From: Bacillota bacterium
GTDB taxonomy: Bacteria; Bacillota; Bacilli; Paenibacillales; UBA4045
Reading direction: 5' to 3'
Assembly: GCA_023441055.1 (NCBI GenBank)
Contig: JAEZQY010000041.1
Coordinates: 124,001 to 188,000 of the forward strand
Length of the DNA: 64,000 bases
Shown here: positions 51,977 through 60,623 of the stretch, piece by piece
Position numbering within the stretch: the first letter of the stretch is position 1
How the letters are laid out: every line of letters starts with the position of its first letter
The notes under the pieces: model-generated
The model's input: only the letters and a program-made list of their open reading frames with translations
What the model was told of the DNA's origin: nothing
Databases searched by the model: none
Made by a program: the position numbers and the translations under genes

Positions 51977-53989
51977 ATGTATGTAGGTGTGGATTATTAC
52001 CCCGAGCATTGGTCGGAGGATCGCTGGCCGATTGACGCAGAGATGATGCGCGAGGCGAATTTCAACCTGGTCAGACTCGCAGAATTCGCCTGGAGTAAGC
52101 TGGAGCCCGAGGAAGGCCGGTATGACTTCACCTGGCTTGACCGCGCCATTGCTATTCTAGTCGGTGCCGGTATGAAGATCGTCCTAGGCACCCCTACCGC
52201 CGCAGCTCCCAAGTGGCTGATGGACAAGCATCCTGATATGTATCCGGTTGATGTGTACGGCATGACCAAGGGATTCGGCACGAGAAGACATTACTGCGTC
52301 AATCACCCGATCTATCGGACGTATTCCAAGAAGATTGCACGCGCTATGGCAGAGCATTATCGGGGCAACCCCCATATCGTGGCCTGGCAGATCGATAATG
52401 AATTCGGCGGCGCCTGCTATTGCGAGAGCTGCCTGAAGGGCTTCCGACTGTGGCTGCGGAACAAGTACGGCACAATTGATCAGTTGAATGAGGAGTGGGG
52501 CACCGTATTCTGGAGCCATACGTATCGCCACTTCGATGAGATTCCGCTGCCGGCCTATGCCGCTTCAGACGGCTTCAGTCAGAGCGGATCCTCGATGCTG
52601 TCAACACCGTACAACCATAACCCGGGCATGGTGCTCGATTACTCCCGCTTCTTCTCTGGTGCGACGGTCGATTATCAGAAGCTGCAGATCAATGAGATTC
52701 GCAGCACGACTGACCTGCCGATCACGCATAATTACATGGGACACTTCAGCGAGCTTGATTACTATGACCTGGGCCGTGATCTGGACTTCGTATCCTGGGA
52801 CTGCTATCCGAACCATATGTGGGGCAAGAGCAGCTACACCAACATCGCGATGGCCCATGATCTGACACGCGGCGTGAAGAACCAGAACTTCTGGGTCATG
52901 GAGCAGCAGAGCGGTCCCTGCGGCTGGCAGATGATGGGCGATACGCCGGAGCCTGGCCAGATCCGGCTCTGGACGTACCAAGCGATCGCGCATGGCGCTG
53001 AGGCTATTGTTTATTTTCGCTGGCGGGCTTGTACGGTTGGGATTGAGCAATATTGGCACGGCATTCTCGATCATGATGGGATCGGACGCCGCAGATATCG
53101 GGAGGTGCAAGGAGTTGGCGCGGAGATGAAGCAGCTGTCCGAGCTGTTCGTGGGCGCTGAGAATGTGACCGATGTGGCGCTGATCAAGTCCTACGATAAT
53201 GTGTGGAGCCATCGTCAGCAGCCGCATAACCGTAAATTCAATTACAATGCGCTGCTCGAGTCGTATTACGCCGCGCTCGCTGCGCATCATGTGCAGATAG
53301 ACGTCACCAGTGTAGATGCCGACTACTCCAAGTATAAGCTGGTGCTCATGCCGGCCTTCAACCTCATGAACGAGGAGATCGCCCAGAAGTGCGAAGCCTA
53401 TGTGGCCGCTGGCGGCGCGCTGCTGCTTACATTCCGATCGGGCACGAAGACGTGGAACAATCAGATGACAACCATTACCGTCCCTGGCTTGTTCAAGGAC
53501 ATCGCAGGCGTGGAGCTGGAGGAGTTCGATTCGATCAATCACGACCGGAACGTTCGTGTGAAGGGCGAATTCGGCGAAGCGACCGCTGTGACCTGGTGCG
53601 ACGTACTCAAGCTGACAGGCGCGGAGACATTGGCCGCGTATGACAGCCACTATTATGCAGGCGAGCCTGCGGTAACAGTGAACGCATATGGGAAGGGACA
53701 TGTCTACTATGTGGGCTGCGATCTTGATCAACTGGCCATGGAGCGGCTGGCGAAGCTGATCATCGATCGGGAGCACATCGCTACGGCTGTTGCTGCTCCG
53801 ATTCCCGGTGTTGAAGTGGTGAAGCGCCGGGTGAATGGGCAGGCATACACGATGCTGCTCAACCATACGAATACGACCGTGGAGATTCCGCTGACCGGCA
53901 AGTACGAGGATGTGCTGGCGTGTTCGAGCATCAGAGGCGACGCTGTCCAGGTTGGGCCCTATGATGTAAGGGTTCTGCTGGAGGAGTAG
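51977..53989 (+). CDS. Beta-galactosidase, GH42
   Basis: A 670-residue intracellular beta-galactosidase, likely trimeric as in the family. The TIM barrel has acid/base Glu142 (WQIDNEFGG) and nucleophile Glu309 (FWVMEQQSG). The structural zinc cluster is present: Cys107, 147, 149 and 152 (HYCVNHP, ACYCESC). The trimerisation domain (about 400-590) and a small C-terminal beta domain follow. GH42 enzymes often act on plant galactans and arabinogalactan oligosaccharides. Divergent AraC regulator; GAGAGGTCGAGG before the start. Confidence 0.95.
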   Translation: MYVGVDYYPEHWSEDRWPIDAEMMREANFNLVRLAEFAWSKLEPEEGRYDFTWLDRAIAILVGAGMKIVLGTPTAAAPKWLMDKHPDMYPVDVYGMTKGFGTRRHYCVNHPIYRTYSKKIARAMAEHYRGNPHIVAWQIDNEFGGACYCESCLKGFRLWLRNKYGTIDQLNEEWGTVFWSHTYRHFDEIPLPAYAASDGFSQSGSSMLSTPYNHNPGMVLDYSRFFSGATVDYQKLQINEIRSTTDLPITHNYMGHFSELDYYDLGRDLDFVSWDCYPNHMWGKSSYTNIAMAHDLTRGVKNQNFWVMEQQSGPCGWQMMGDTPEPGQIRLWTYQAIAHGAEAIVYFRWRACTVGIEQYWHGILDHDGIGRRRYREVQGVGAEMKQLSELFVGAENVTDVALIKSYDNVWSHRQQPHNRKFNYNALLESYYAALAAHHVQIDVTSVDADYSKYKLVLMPAFNLMNEEIAQKCEAYVAAGGALLLTFRSGTKTWNNQMTTITVPGLFKDIAGVELEEFDSINHDRNVRVKGEFGEATAVTWCDVLKLTGAETLAAYDSHYYAGEPAVTVNAYGKGHVYYVGCDLDQLAMERLAKLIIDREHIATAVAAPIPGVEVVKRRVNGQAYTMLLNHTNTTVEIPLTGKYEDVLACSSIRGDAVQVGPYDVRVLLEE

Positions 53990-54003
53990 TATAGCAATAA
54001 GAT

Positions 54004-54050
54004 AAGCACACCCGATTGCGGCGAGTTGCCCGACCGGGTGTGCTTGTTTA
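54004..54050 (+). terminator. Terminator of the GH42 gene
   Basis: Perfect AAGCACACCCG/CGGGTGTGCTT stem with a 20-base loop, then GTTTA. Confidence 0.85.
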
Positions 54051-54149
54051 GTGCAGGCCACCTATCGCTGTCCACTCTTGGTGTCAGATGGCTTATTCTG
54101 GACTTGCTCAGACTATGCTACATGACGTGCTAAAGGACTGACTCCGACT

Positions 54150-54340
54150 CGGCTCCCTGCAAAAAGTACATCTATTCCACACAAGTTGCGCCAACCGGAA
54201 GTTTCCCTGTATATTGTGCAGTTAAATCCACCTCAAACCTTCGTTCCCATCGAAACTAGTTAATTAACTGTAGTTTTTGCAGGTATAGTTCAGAAAGTCG
54301 ATCATTTCATGCTTTTAACTGTAAGAAATGCAGGGAGCGC
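54150..54340. repeat. TGCAG dyad array, locus 5 (51-61-51 spacing)
   Basis: Dyads CTGCAAAAAGTACA, CTGTATATTGTGCAG, CTGTAGTTTTTGCAG and CTGTAAGAAATGCAG, centred near 54163, 54214, 54275 and 54326: 51, 61 and 51 bases. This is the most worn copy, yet the spacing is kept. Near 54477-54498 TCCGAACTAGG is repeated twice. No gene was found in 53990-54494. Confidence 0.78.
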
Positions 54341-54494
54341 TATACCGAAACCCGCTAAACTCCGCTACCCCATCGCCTGCCGCATACAGTCCGAGCCGCT
54401 CTACGAGAAAGCGAGATCAACTAGTCTGAGCCATACATGAATACAAGGAACTCATTCCGGAACTATGCAGGAGCGTGTCCGAACTAGGTCCGAA

Positions 54495-57044
54495 CTAGGT
54501 CATCCACTCAGCAGTCGGCTTGTGCTCGTTCAGTCGCACTGGCCCGATCAGCCCTGATGACAGCGACTTACCATCATACCTATTCGCCAGACTATTCGTG
54601 ACCGACACACACAATCGGTTCGTACCCGGCTGCAATAACTGGCCGATCTCGAATACATAGGGCTTCCAGAATTGTACGCCTGCTTCCTTGCCATTGACCC
54701 ATAATCGGGCGATCTCATGAACGTCGCCTAGATTCAGCGTCCAAGAGGAATGCTCAGACACAGTCTCCAGTTCGAATGCCTTCTCGTACACCATTGTCCC
54801 GGAGTAGTTTTCCAACCCCTTCCACTCCGTCCATGATGAGAGCTCCGTCAGTGATGACAGCTCCGCCGATGACGACAGCTCTCTCTCATCGCGCAGCACA
54901 GGGCCTTCAACCACTCGCCAGCCTTGGGATAAGTCGAGCATCGCTCCGGCTGCCAGCAGTGGCGGCTCAACCCCATGTTCTGAATGCCTGTCACCATCCA
55001 CAGCGACAATCAAGCATTCCCTGCGTTCCACGCTGATAGCGACTGATTGACCTACTGCTGCCCGCTCGCATACCGCAGCCTCGAATTCTCCCTTCCACGG
55101 CGACCACAACTCCGCCAGTCCACCGTGATTCATCCGCAGCTGTCCCTGGTAAGCGTCCTCCCCTTCGTTCACAATGACGTAGAAGATCCCGCCAGCCTTC
55201 TCGATGCGGCTGATCCGAATCCCAGCTGCCGCAGGCTTCAGCGCGTATGGACGTCCCAGCCTACGAGACAGCACCTCGGGAATACCGCACGCATCTCTCA
55301 TCTTAAGCTGACCTGCGTCTCGCACACGCTTGCTCTCCTCGTCCAACTCGATCACCAATCCGCCTTGACCTGTGAATGCGTCAAGCACACGCCAGCTATA
55401 CGGCGCAAGCCTCTCACCAGCCTCAATCAATATCGCCCGATAGCGATAACCCGCAATCACAAGCGCCCCATCCTTCACTTGGCAACGGTCCAACAGCACC
55501 TCTTCCAAATAATTAAACTCAATCTGCTGCTCATATAACGGCTTTACGATTCGCCAAGGCAGATGAGCCTCGCCGGCAAGCACAGCTATCTCCGCACTGT
55601 TCCTGCTATCTGTCTTCAGCCAGCTCATCCGCTTGATATACCGCGCGAACCGGGCATACTCCGGCCACCAGATATTGTTAGGCCCGACATCCGGCGGGCG
55701 CTCATCCCGACGCTCATCACGGATCGAATAGTAGAAGGCATGCGGACTGATCAGATTAACGCCTCTGACGAACAGCCAGTCCAGATACCACTTCATATCG
55801 TCCGCCGTGAGCGTCCAGCCGCCCTCAATGCCGCATACACCCAGCGCTTCATTCAGATTCCTCCGCTTCCCGCGATGGCGCGCCGAATCCGATGAGCACT
55901 TACCCATCGTGCTATGTACGCCAGTGACCCCCTTGTCCTGCTCCGGCGCAATATACCGCCATACCACGTCCTGCCCGGGAATATGGAAGTGCTCCAGCAG
56001 TCCGATATCGTCGCTGGCAGCCGGGTGACCCGTAAGCCCGATTCCATGCGCCTCGCACCAATCCGCCAGCGGTTTATAATACGCGCGCGTCATCCGATTG
56101 CGTATGGACGCCGCGAACGTCTCGCGAATCGCCTCTGTATCTCCGCCTGCTTCATACCACAGCATTGGCAAGTGCTCTTCCCTGCCGCCGACAGCCCGGT
56201 AATCGCGCATAAACCCGCTCGTCCATGGCCGCAGCCCCTTCACATGCCCGCGCCCCAGCAGATCGGGCTCATCGGTGAACATTGCAATAATCGTCGTCCC
56301 AAAATAACGCCCCAACCGTTCATAATAACGCTCATGGGTCAGGTCGATGAAGGCTTGCACCGCCTCCGGGTTCAGCAGATCCGCCGCTGCCGGCGCATCC
56401 GGCTCGCCGTCATCCTGGCCGGGATGAACGCCGCGAATCGTCCCCTTAGACTGAGTATCAACGAACAGCAGCACCGTCCAATCACCCTCGTCAGACGACG
56501 GTACAGTGAACGAAGCGCTATCCTCGCCAATCTCCAATAGCGTGATGCTGGACGGCTCAATCTCGCGGTCCGACAGCTTGCGCACAGCCTGAGCGGATAC
56601 GATCGTCTCACCGCTCGCCAAGCCCAGCGGGATCGTTACCCGATCGCCCGCTGCAGCCTCACACGCCACTTCTCTCAGCTGTAAGCCGCGGCTCGCGTAA
56701 TCCGGATTACGGGCGACCACCATGCCGCATGCGGAGCCCGACGGATACATTCCCTCGTCATACAAGATTACCTGCATGTCTAGCCTACACGCCTCCGCTA
56801 CTACGGCTTCAACCAATTCCATATACCCTTCCGATAGATACGGCATCTCGCGCGGCAGCCCCATCCGCGGATGGATTACGAACCCGTCAACCTCCTTCGC
56901 ATGGAAGTCATGGAGCTGCCGCAGCAGCTCCTCCCTAGTCAATGCATCATTCCAGAACCAGAACGGGAATGGACTGAATTCGGCCGGCGGCGCAAGGAAT
57001 TGCGCTCTGAGCGTTTCTAATGGATTACTGCGGTGCTTGTCCAT
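54495..57044 (-). CDS. GH106-like glycosyl hydrolase (alpha-L-rhamnosidase family)
   Basis: A large enzyme of about 849 residues with no signal peptide. The N-terminus FSPFPFWFWNDALTREELLRQL, then GFVIHPRMGLPREMPYLSEGYMEL and LYDEGMYPSGSACGM, follows the GH106 rhamnosidase pattern; IAMFTDEPDLLG supplies likely catalytic acids. The C-terminus has a galactose-binding-like beta domain (TLNLGDVHEIARLWVNGKEA). An 18-bp in-frame tandem repeat (ELSSSAELSSLTELSS) precedes that domain. I chose ATG at 57044 after AGGAGG. It overlaps the SGNH gene by 20 bases, so the two are coupled. Confidence 0.78.
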   Translation of the reverse strand: MDKHRSNPLETLRAQFLAPPAEFSPFPFWFWNDALTREELLRQLHDFHAKEVDGFVIHPRMGLPREMPYLSEGYMELVEAVVAEACRLDMQVILYDEGMYPSGSACGMVVARNPDYASRGLQLREVACEAAAGDRVTIPLGLASGETIVSAQAVRKLSDREIEPSSITLLEIGEDSASFTVPSSDEGDWTVLLFVDTQSKGTIRGVHPGQDDGEPDAPAAADLLNPEAVQAFIDLTHERYYERLGRYFGTTIIAMFTDEPDLLGRGHVKGLRPWTSGFMRDYRAVGGREEHLPMLWYEAGGDTEAIRETFAASIRNRMTRAYYKPLADWCEAHGIGLTGHPAASDDIGLLEHFHIPGQDVVWRYIAPEQDKGVTGVHSTMGKCSSDSARHRGKRRNLNEALGVCGIEGGWTLTADDMKWYLDWLFVRGVNLISPHAFYYSIRDERRDERPPDVGPNNIWWPEYARFARYIKRMSWLKTDSRNSAEIAVLAGEAHLPWRIVKPLYEQQIEFNYLEEVLLDRCQVKDGALVIAGYRYRAILIEAGERLAPYSWRVLDAFTGQGGLVIELDEESKRVRDAGQLKMRDACGIPEVLSRRLGRPYALKPAAAGIRISRIEKAGGIFYVIVNEGEDAYQGQLRMNHGGLAELWSPWKGEFEAAVCERAAVGQSVAISVERRECLIVAVDGDRHSEHGVEPPLLAAGAMLDLSQGWRVVEGPVLRDERELSSSAELSSLTELSSWTEWKGLENYSGTMVYEKAFELETVSEHSSWTLNLGDVHEIARLWVNGKEAGVQFWKPYVFEIGQLLQPGTNRLCVSVTNSLANRYDGKSLSSGLIGPVRLNEHKPTAEWMT

Positions 57045-57684
57045 GGGAACTATTTTCCTCCTGATGATCTTCATTAAACCGCATGCCTGCCAGACAACCG
57101 GCGATATAAGCCGCTTGCAGGTTCCTCACATGATCCGTGAAGTGTACATGATCGCAATAGGCCTCATCGCCGAACACCCGCGTGAACGTATACAGATCAA
57201 TTACAGGCACCTCTGCGTCCTGCATAACCGCATCCGCCGCCTCATTATAGGCAAGCACATGCGAATGCGACCTGCGGAATGCGGCTGTCCTGGCATTATG
57301 AATATGATCGACCGCGTCTGTCGTACGAATCCAGATCAGAAGATCACTCACTTGCCGAGCGACACGCGCGATCTGCGCCAGATTGTCCCTGTACGTATGG
57401 AGCGGAACCTGTTGCTCGCCGCTAGCCGGGTCTGTCTTGATATCATGCAGGCCGCAATTGATCAGCAGCACGTCGCAGCGCATCCCCTTGTCCCGCTCCT
57501 GCTCCAGATACTCGAGCACCATGCGGCTGTCCCCGCCGTTGGCCCCTACGGGATTGTCCAGATCGGCCAGCGCCTCCTGCTCGCCCCGCTTGCGGTCATA
57601 CCGGAATCGATGCTCGACCATCCGCTTCAGATACGGGCCGTATTGAATCGATATGCTGTCTCCTACTACGAATAGCTTCTTCAT
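57025..57684 (-). CDS. SGNH-hydrolase / carbohydrate esterase
   Basis: A 219-residue SGNH/GDSL esterase without signal peptide. Block I is FVVGDSISIQYGPYL with the catalytic Ser12; NGGDSRMV and LLINCGLHDIK mark blocks II and III; DHVHFTDHV holds the Asp and His of block V. It resembles rhamnogalacturonan acetylesterases (CE12). Coupled by overlap to the GH106-like gene, it could de-acetylate rhamnogalacturonan-type oligosaccharides before the rhamnosidase acts; that pathway link is inference. Confidence 0.85.
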   Translation of the reverse strand: MKKLFVVGDSISIQYGPYLKRMVEHRFRYDRKRGEQEALADLDNPVGANGGDSRMVLEYLEQERDKGMRCDVLLINCGLHDIKTDPASGEQQVPLHTYRDNLAQIARVARQVSDLLIWIRTTDAVDHIHNARTAAFRRSHSHVLAYNEAADAVMQDAEVPVIDLYTFTRVFGDEAYCDHVHFTDHVRNLQAAYIAGCLAGMRFNEDHQEENSSHGQAPQ

Positions 57685-57940
57685 GATGATTCGCCTCGCT
57701 TGATGTACGATTGGACTAGCTCTTCACCACATCATATTAATATAGGTCGCAGTAAAGGCCAATAGTACAATTTTGAAGCCGGGCTTATTTCGCCGCGCAC
57801 TAATTTGACTGAATGGTACTTTCTTGCGATTATCTGATGGTCAGTTCATTATGATGGTCATCACAGACTAACTTACCAGCTTCTCTATACTGAAGATATG
57901 CTGGTGGACATGAATTCAGACAAGCTTGAGAGGTGACGGA

Positions 57941-59164
57941 ATGGGGCACGGGATTTCAGTCATGTGGAAGACGGTATCGAATACGTGTAATATGGCATGC
58001 GATTATTGCTACTTCGAGGGCTCCAGCACGCAGCGAATCACCGAGACGCGCATTCCCTTGCCTGTGCTGGACAAGTTTATGCAAGACTATATGGAAGGTA
58101 CTGACGGGGTTGCTTCATTCGCTTGGCAGGGCGGGGAGCCGCTGCTGGCCGGGATAGAATTCTTCTATCAGGTGATCGAATTGCAAGCCAAATACGCCCC
58201 TCCGCATACCCGAATCAGCAACGCCTTGCAGACGAATGGAACACTGATCAATGAGCAGTGGGCGCACTTGTTCAAGCAATATAACTTCCTAATCGGCGTC
58301 AGCCTGGATGGCCCGAGGGACATGCATAACCGGCATCGTCCGATGGGTTCAGGCCATGGGAGCTTCGACTCCGTCATGCAAGGAATCTCCTGGCTGCGCC
58401 GATACAACGTCGACTTCAATATTCTAACCGTCGTTCATGCCGCTAATGTGAATCATGTGGATGAATTGTTGAGCTTCTATGAGCAAGAGGGCTTCGATTA
58501 CTTGCAATTCATACCCTGTATGGACTTCACTGCGCGCAGCAATCAACAGTCGGTCTCCTATGCCATCACGCCTGAGCAGTACGGTAATTTCCTATGCCGC
58601 GCCTTCGATAGGTGGATCGGCAAAGGCCGCCCAACGACCTCCATCCGATTCTTCGACAATCTGCTCAGCGCATATGTGAATCATCGCATGGAATCTTGCA
58701 TTCATAGCGCAGCGTGCTCGAAGACACTCATTCTGGAGAGCAATGGCGATGCCTATCCTTGCGACTTCTATATGGGCGAGGCTTACAGGCTCGGCAATGT
58801 GGCGACCGATTCGCTGGACGATATTCTGAATCATCCGGCGTACAAGCAGTTCCACTCGCTGAAGCGCCAGCTGCCCGAAGCATGCAAGAGCTGCGAATAC
58901 TTATCCCTATGCCACGGCGGCTGCCCGCGCAACCGCACCTATATCGATACGACACAGCCGGTATCACAGGACTATTTCTGCGCCAGCTATCGTCAAATTT
59001 ACGCTTACGCCCACGACCGCCTCCAGAAGCTCGCCCACGCGATCAGACGGGACTGGAAGCTGCAATATACCGCATCCGGACGGCCCCTGCCGGAGCGTAA
59101 CGCGCTGTGCTATTGCGGCAGCGGCAGGAAGTACAAGCATTGCTGCCTGGAGGTTAGAGTGTAG
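57941..59164 (+). CDS. Radical SAM anaerobic sulfatase-maturase-like protein with C-terminal SEC-C motif
   Basis: A 407-residue radical SAM/SPASM protein. The SAM cluster cysteines are 16, 20 and 23 (TCNMACDYCYFEG). GVASFAWQGGEPLLAGIEFF and RISNALQTNGTLINEQWAHLF match anSME enzymes, which convert a sulfatase Cys or Ser to formylglycine. SPASM cysteines follow (ESCIHSAACSKTLILESNGD, YPCDFYMGEAYRLGNV, CKSCEYLSLCHGGCPRNR). The last 20 residues are a SEC-C zinc motif, CYCGSGRKYKHCC, an unusual addition. No sulfatase gene is in the window. Start at 57941 after GAGAGGTGACGG. Confidence 0.88.
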   Translation: MGHGISVMWKTVSNTCNMACDYCYFEGSSTQRITETRIPLPVLDKFMQDYMEGTDGVASFAWQGGEPLLAGIEFFYQVIELQAKYAPPHTRISNALQTNGTLINEQWAHLFKQYNFLIGVSLDGPRDMHNRHRPMGSGHGSFDSVMQGISWLRRYNVDFNILTVVHAANVNHVDELLSFYEQEGFDYLQFIPCMDFTARSNQQSVSYAITPEQYGNFLCRAFDRWIGKGRPTTSIRFFDNLLSAYVNHRMESCIHSAACSKTLILESNGDAYPCDFYMGEAYRLGNVATDSLDDILNHPAYKQFHSLKRQLPEACKSCEYLSLCHGGCPRNRTYIDTTQPVSQDYFCASYRQIYAYAHDRLQKLAHAIRRDWKLQYTASGRPLPERNALCYCGSGRKYKHCCLEVRV

Positions 59165-59274
59165 TCACATAAGGAAGGATAAGCGCTCCGATTTAGTTCA
59201 CATCCCCTCCGCCGCACAGACCACCGCCCAAGAAACTACCAGCGCCACCGCTGCGATTACGAACTCCGCTATGC

Positions 59275-60426
59275 TTAGGTATAGCTGCTTCCCTTCGTAA
59301 TCTGCACATCCGAGAAGTTCTCGACACTAGCGCTCTTCTTATAGAAGTAAGGCACATGCTGTCTCAGTCCTTCTTGGGTATAGAACAGATCATCCGGCTG
59401 CAAGGGGAGCTGGACCTTCACGCCCATACTGGCGGACTTATAGATGCTCATAATAAGCTCCAGTGTGCTGCGTCCGCTCTCACCGTCTACCATCACAGGA
59501 ACGCCGGTCTCGATTGCGGTCAGCACATTGTCGATTTGCGCCGTATGCCCTTCATAGGTCAAATCGGGCAGCTTGCTGTAATAATCCTCGATCTCCTGCT
59601 CCAGCCGCTCATTCCGTTCCGGGAATCCGTTGGGCTTAGACACCGAAGCGGTTACCCGCCAAGGCGCGGAAATCCGGGCATGCTGACCCTGGAAGATGAA
59701 CTGCTGCTCTTCGCCATGGTGCACGACGGAGCTCGTAATTTGCCCCAATGATCCATTCGGATACCGCAGCATCGCAATGGAGAGATCCTCTACCTCCGCA
59801 TTATCGTGCGCCACATTGCTCATATAGGCTTGGACTTCACTTGGGCGTCCCAGCATCCACAGCGCAGCGTCAATATGATGCACCGCATGATTCAGCGTAG
59901 GCCCGCCCCCTTCCTTCTCCCACGTGCCGCGCCACCACAAGTCATAATAGCAATGGCCGCGCCACCAGAAGGAATCCACCTGGGCGTGAAGGATGCTCCC
60001 CGCCATGCCGCTGCCGAGCACATGCTTCAGCTTCATGATCGGATTTCGGAACCGATTCTGGGCGATGACCGATAAGACCTTCCCGGTTGTACGGGCTGCT
60101 TCGATCATCGCATCGCATTCTGCGAGAGAGGCTGCCATCGGCTTCTCCACAATGACATGACTGCCCGCATTCAGAAAGTCGATGGTAACAGGCGCGTGCT
60201 CGAACGGGGGCATGCACACCGACACCAGATCAATGCCGTCTTCGAGCAGCTCCTTGTAATCCCGAACAATCCTCGCATCCAGGCCGTACTGCTCCCGCTT
60301 CGCCTCCGCCTTCTCTGGATACAGGTCGCACAGGGCGACAATCTGACAGCGATCCTTGAACTGCAGATAGCCCTCAATATGACTCGATGATATCGCGCCA
60401 GCGCCGATAATCGCGACTTTCAACAT
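59275..60426 (-). CDS. Gfo/Idh/MocA-family oxidoreductase
   Basis: A 383-residue NAD(P)-dependent sugar dehydrogenase-like enzyme. The Rossmann motif is AIIGAGAISSSHIEGYLQF (5-23), followed by the EKPMAASLAECDAMIEAA lysine box near 94-110 and GGPTLNHAVHHIDAALWMLG with the active-site His residues near 175-194. The family oxidises or reduces sugars, inositols and their derivatives; the substrate is unknown. It is divergent from the AraC gene at 60624, which probably controls it. Confidence 0.9.
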   Translation of the reverse strand: MLKVAIIGAGAISSSHIEGYLQFKDRCQIVALCDLYPEKAEAKREQYGLDARIVRDYKELLEDGIDLVSVCMPPFEHAPVTIDFLNAGSHVIVEKPMAASLAECDAMIEAARTTGKVLSVIAQNRFRNPIMKLKHVLGSGMAGSILHAQVDSFWWRGHCYYDLWWRGTWEKEGGGPTLNHAVHHIDAALWMLGRPSEVQAYMSNVAHDNAEVEDLSIAMLRYPNGSLGQITSSVVHHGEEQQFIFQGQHARISAPWRVTASVSKPNGFPERNERLEQEIEDYYSKLPDLTYEGHTAQIDNVLTAIETGVPVMVDGESGRSTLELIMSIYKSASMGVKVQLPLQPDDLFYTQEGLRQHVPYFYKKSASVENFSDVQITKGSSYT

Positions 60427-60623
60427 GACTCAGACCCCCTATGAATTCGTGTACACATCTATATCATAACGAAGGCGACTATGGAATAGTGTTGCAGGAT
60501 AGGGGAGAAAATAGTGCTAGATTGCTGTCTTCTATCATCAATAGGCTTGAACCAGCACTACCCCCTTGCTATATTAGTTGTACGGCTGGATTGCTTATAT
60601 CTGAAGCGGAGAGGAGAATTGTC

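Noticed and set aside
59162..59312. Glycine-rich 38-codon frame past the Gfo/Idh gene (minus strand)
   Set aside because: It starts inside the oxidoreductase gene without a ribosome site and ends in low-complexity Gly; not distinguishable from chance.
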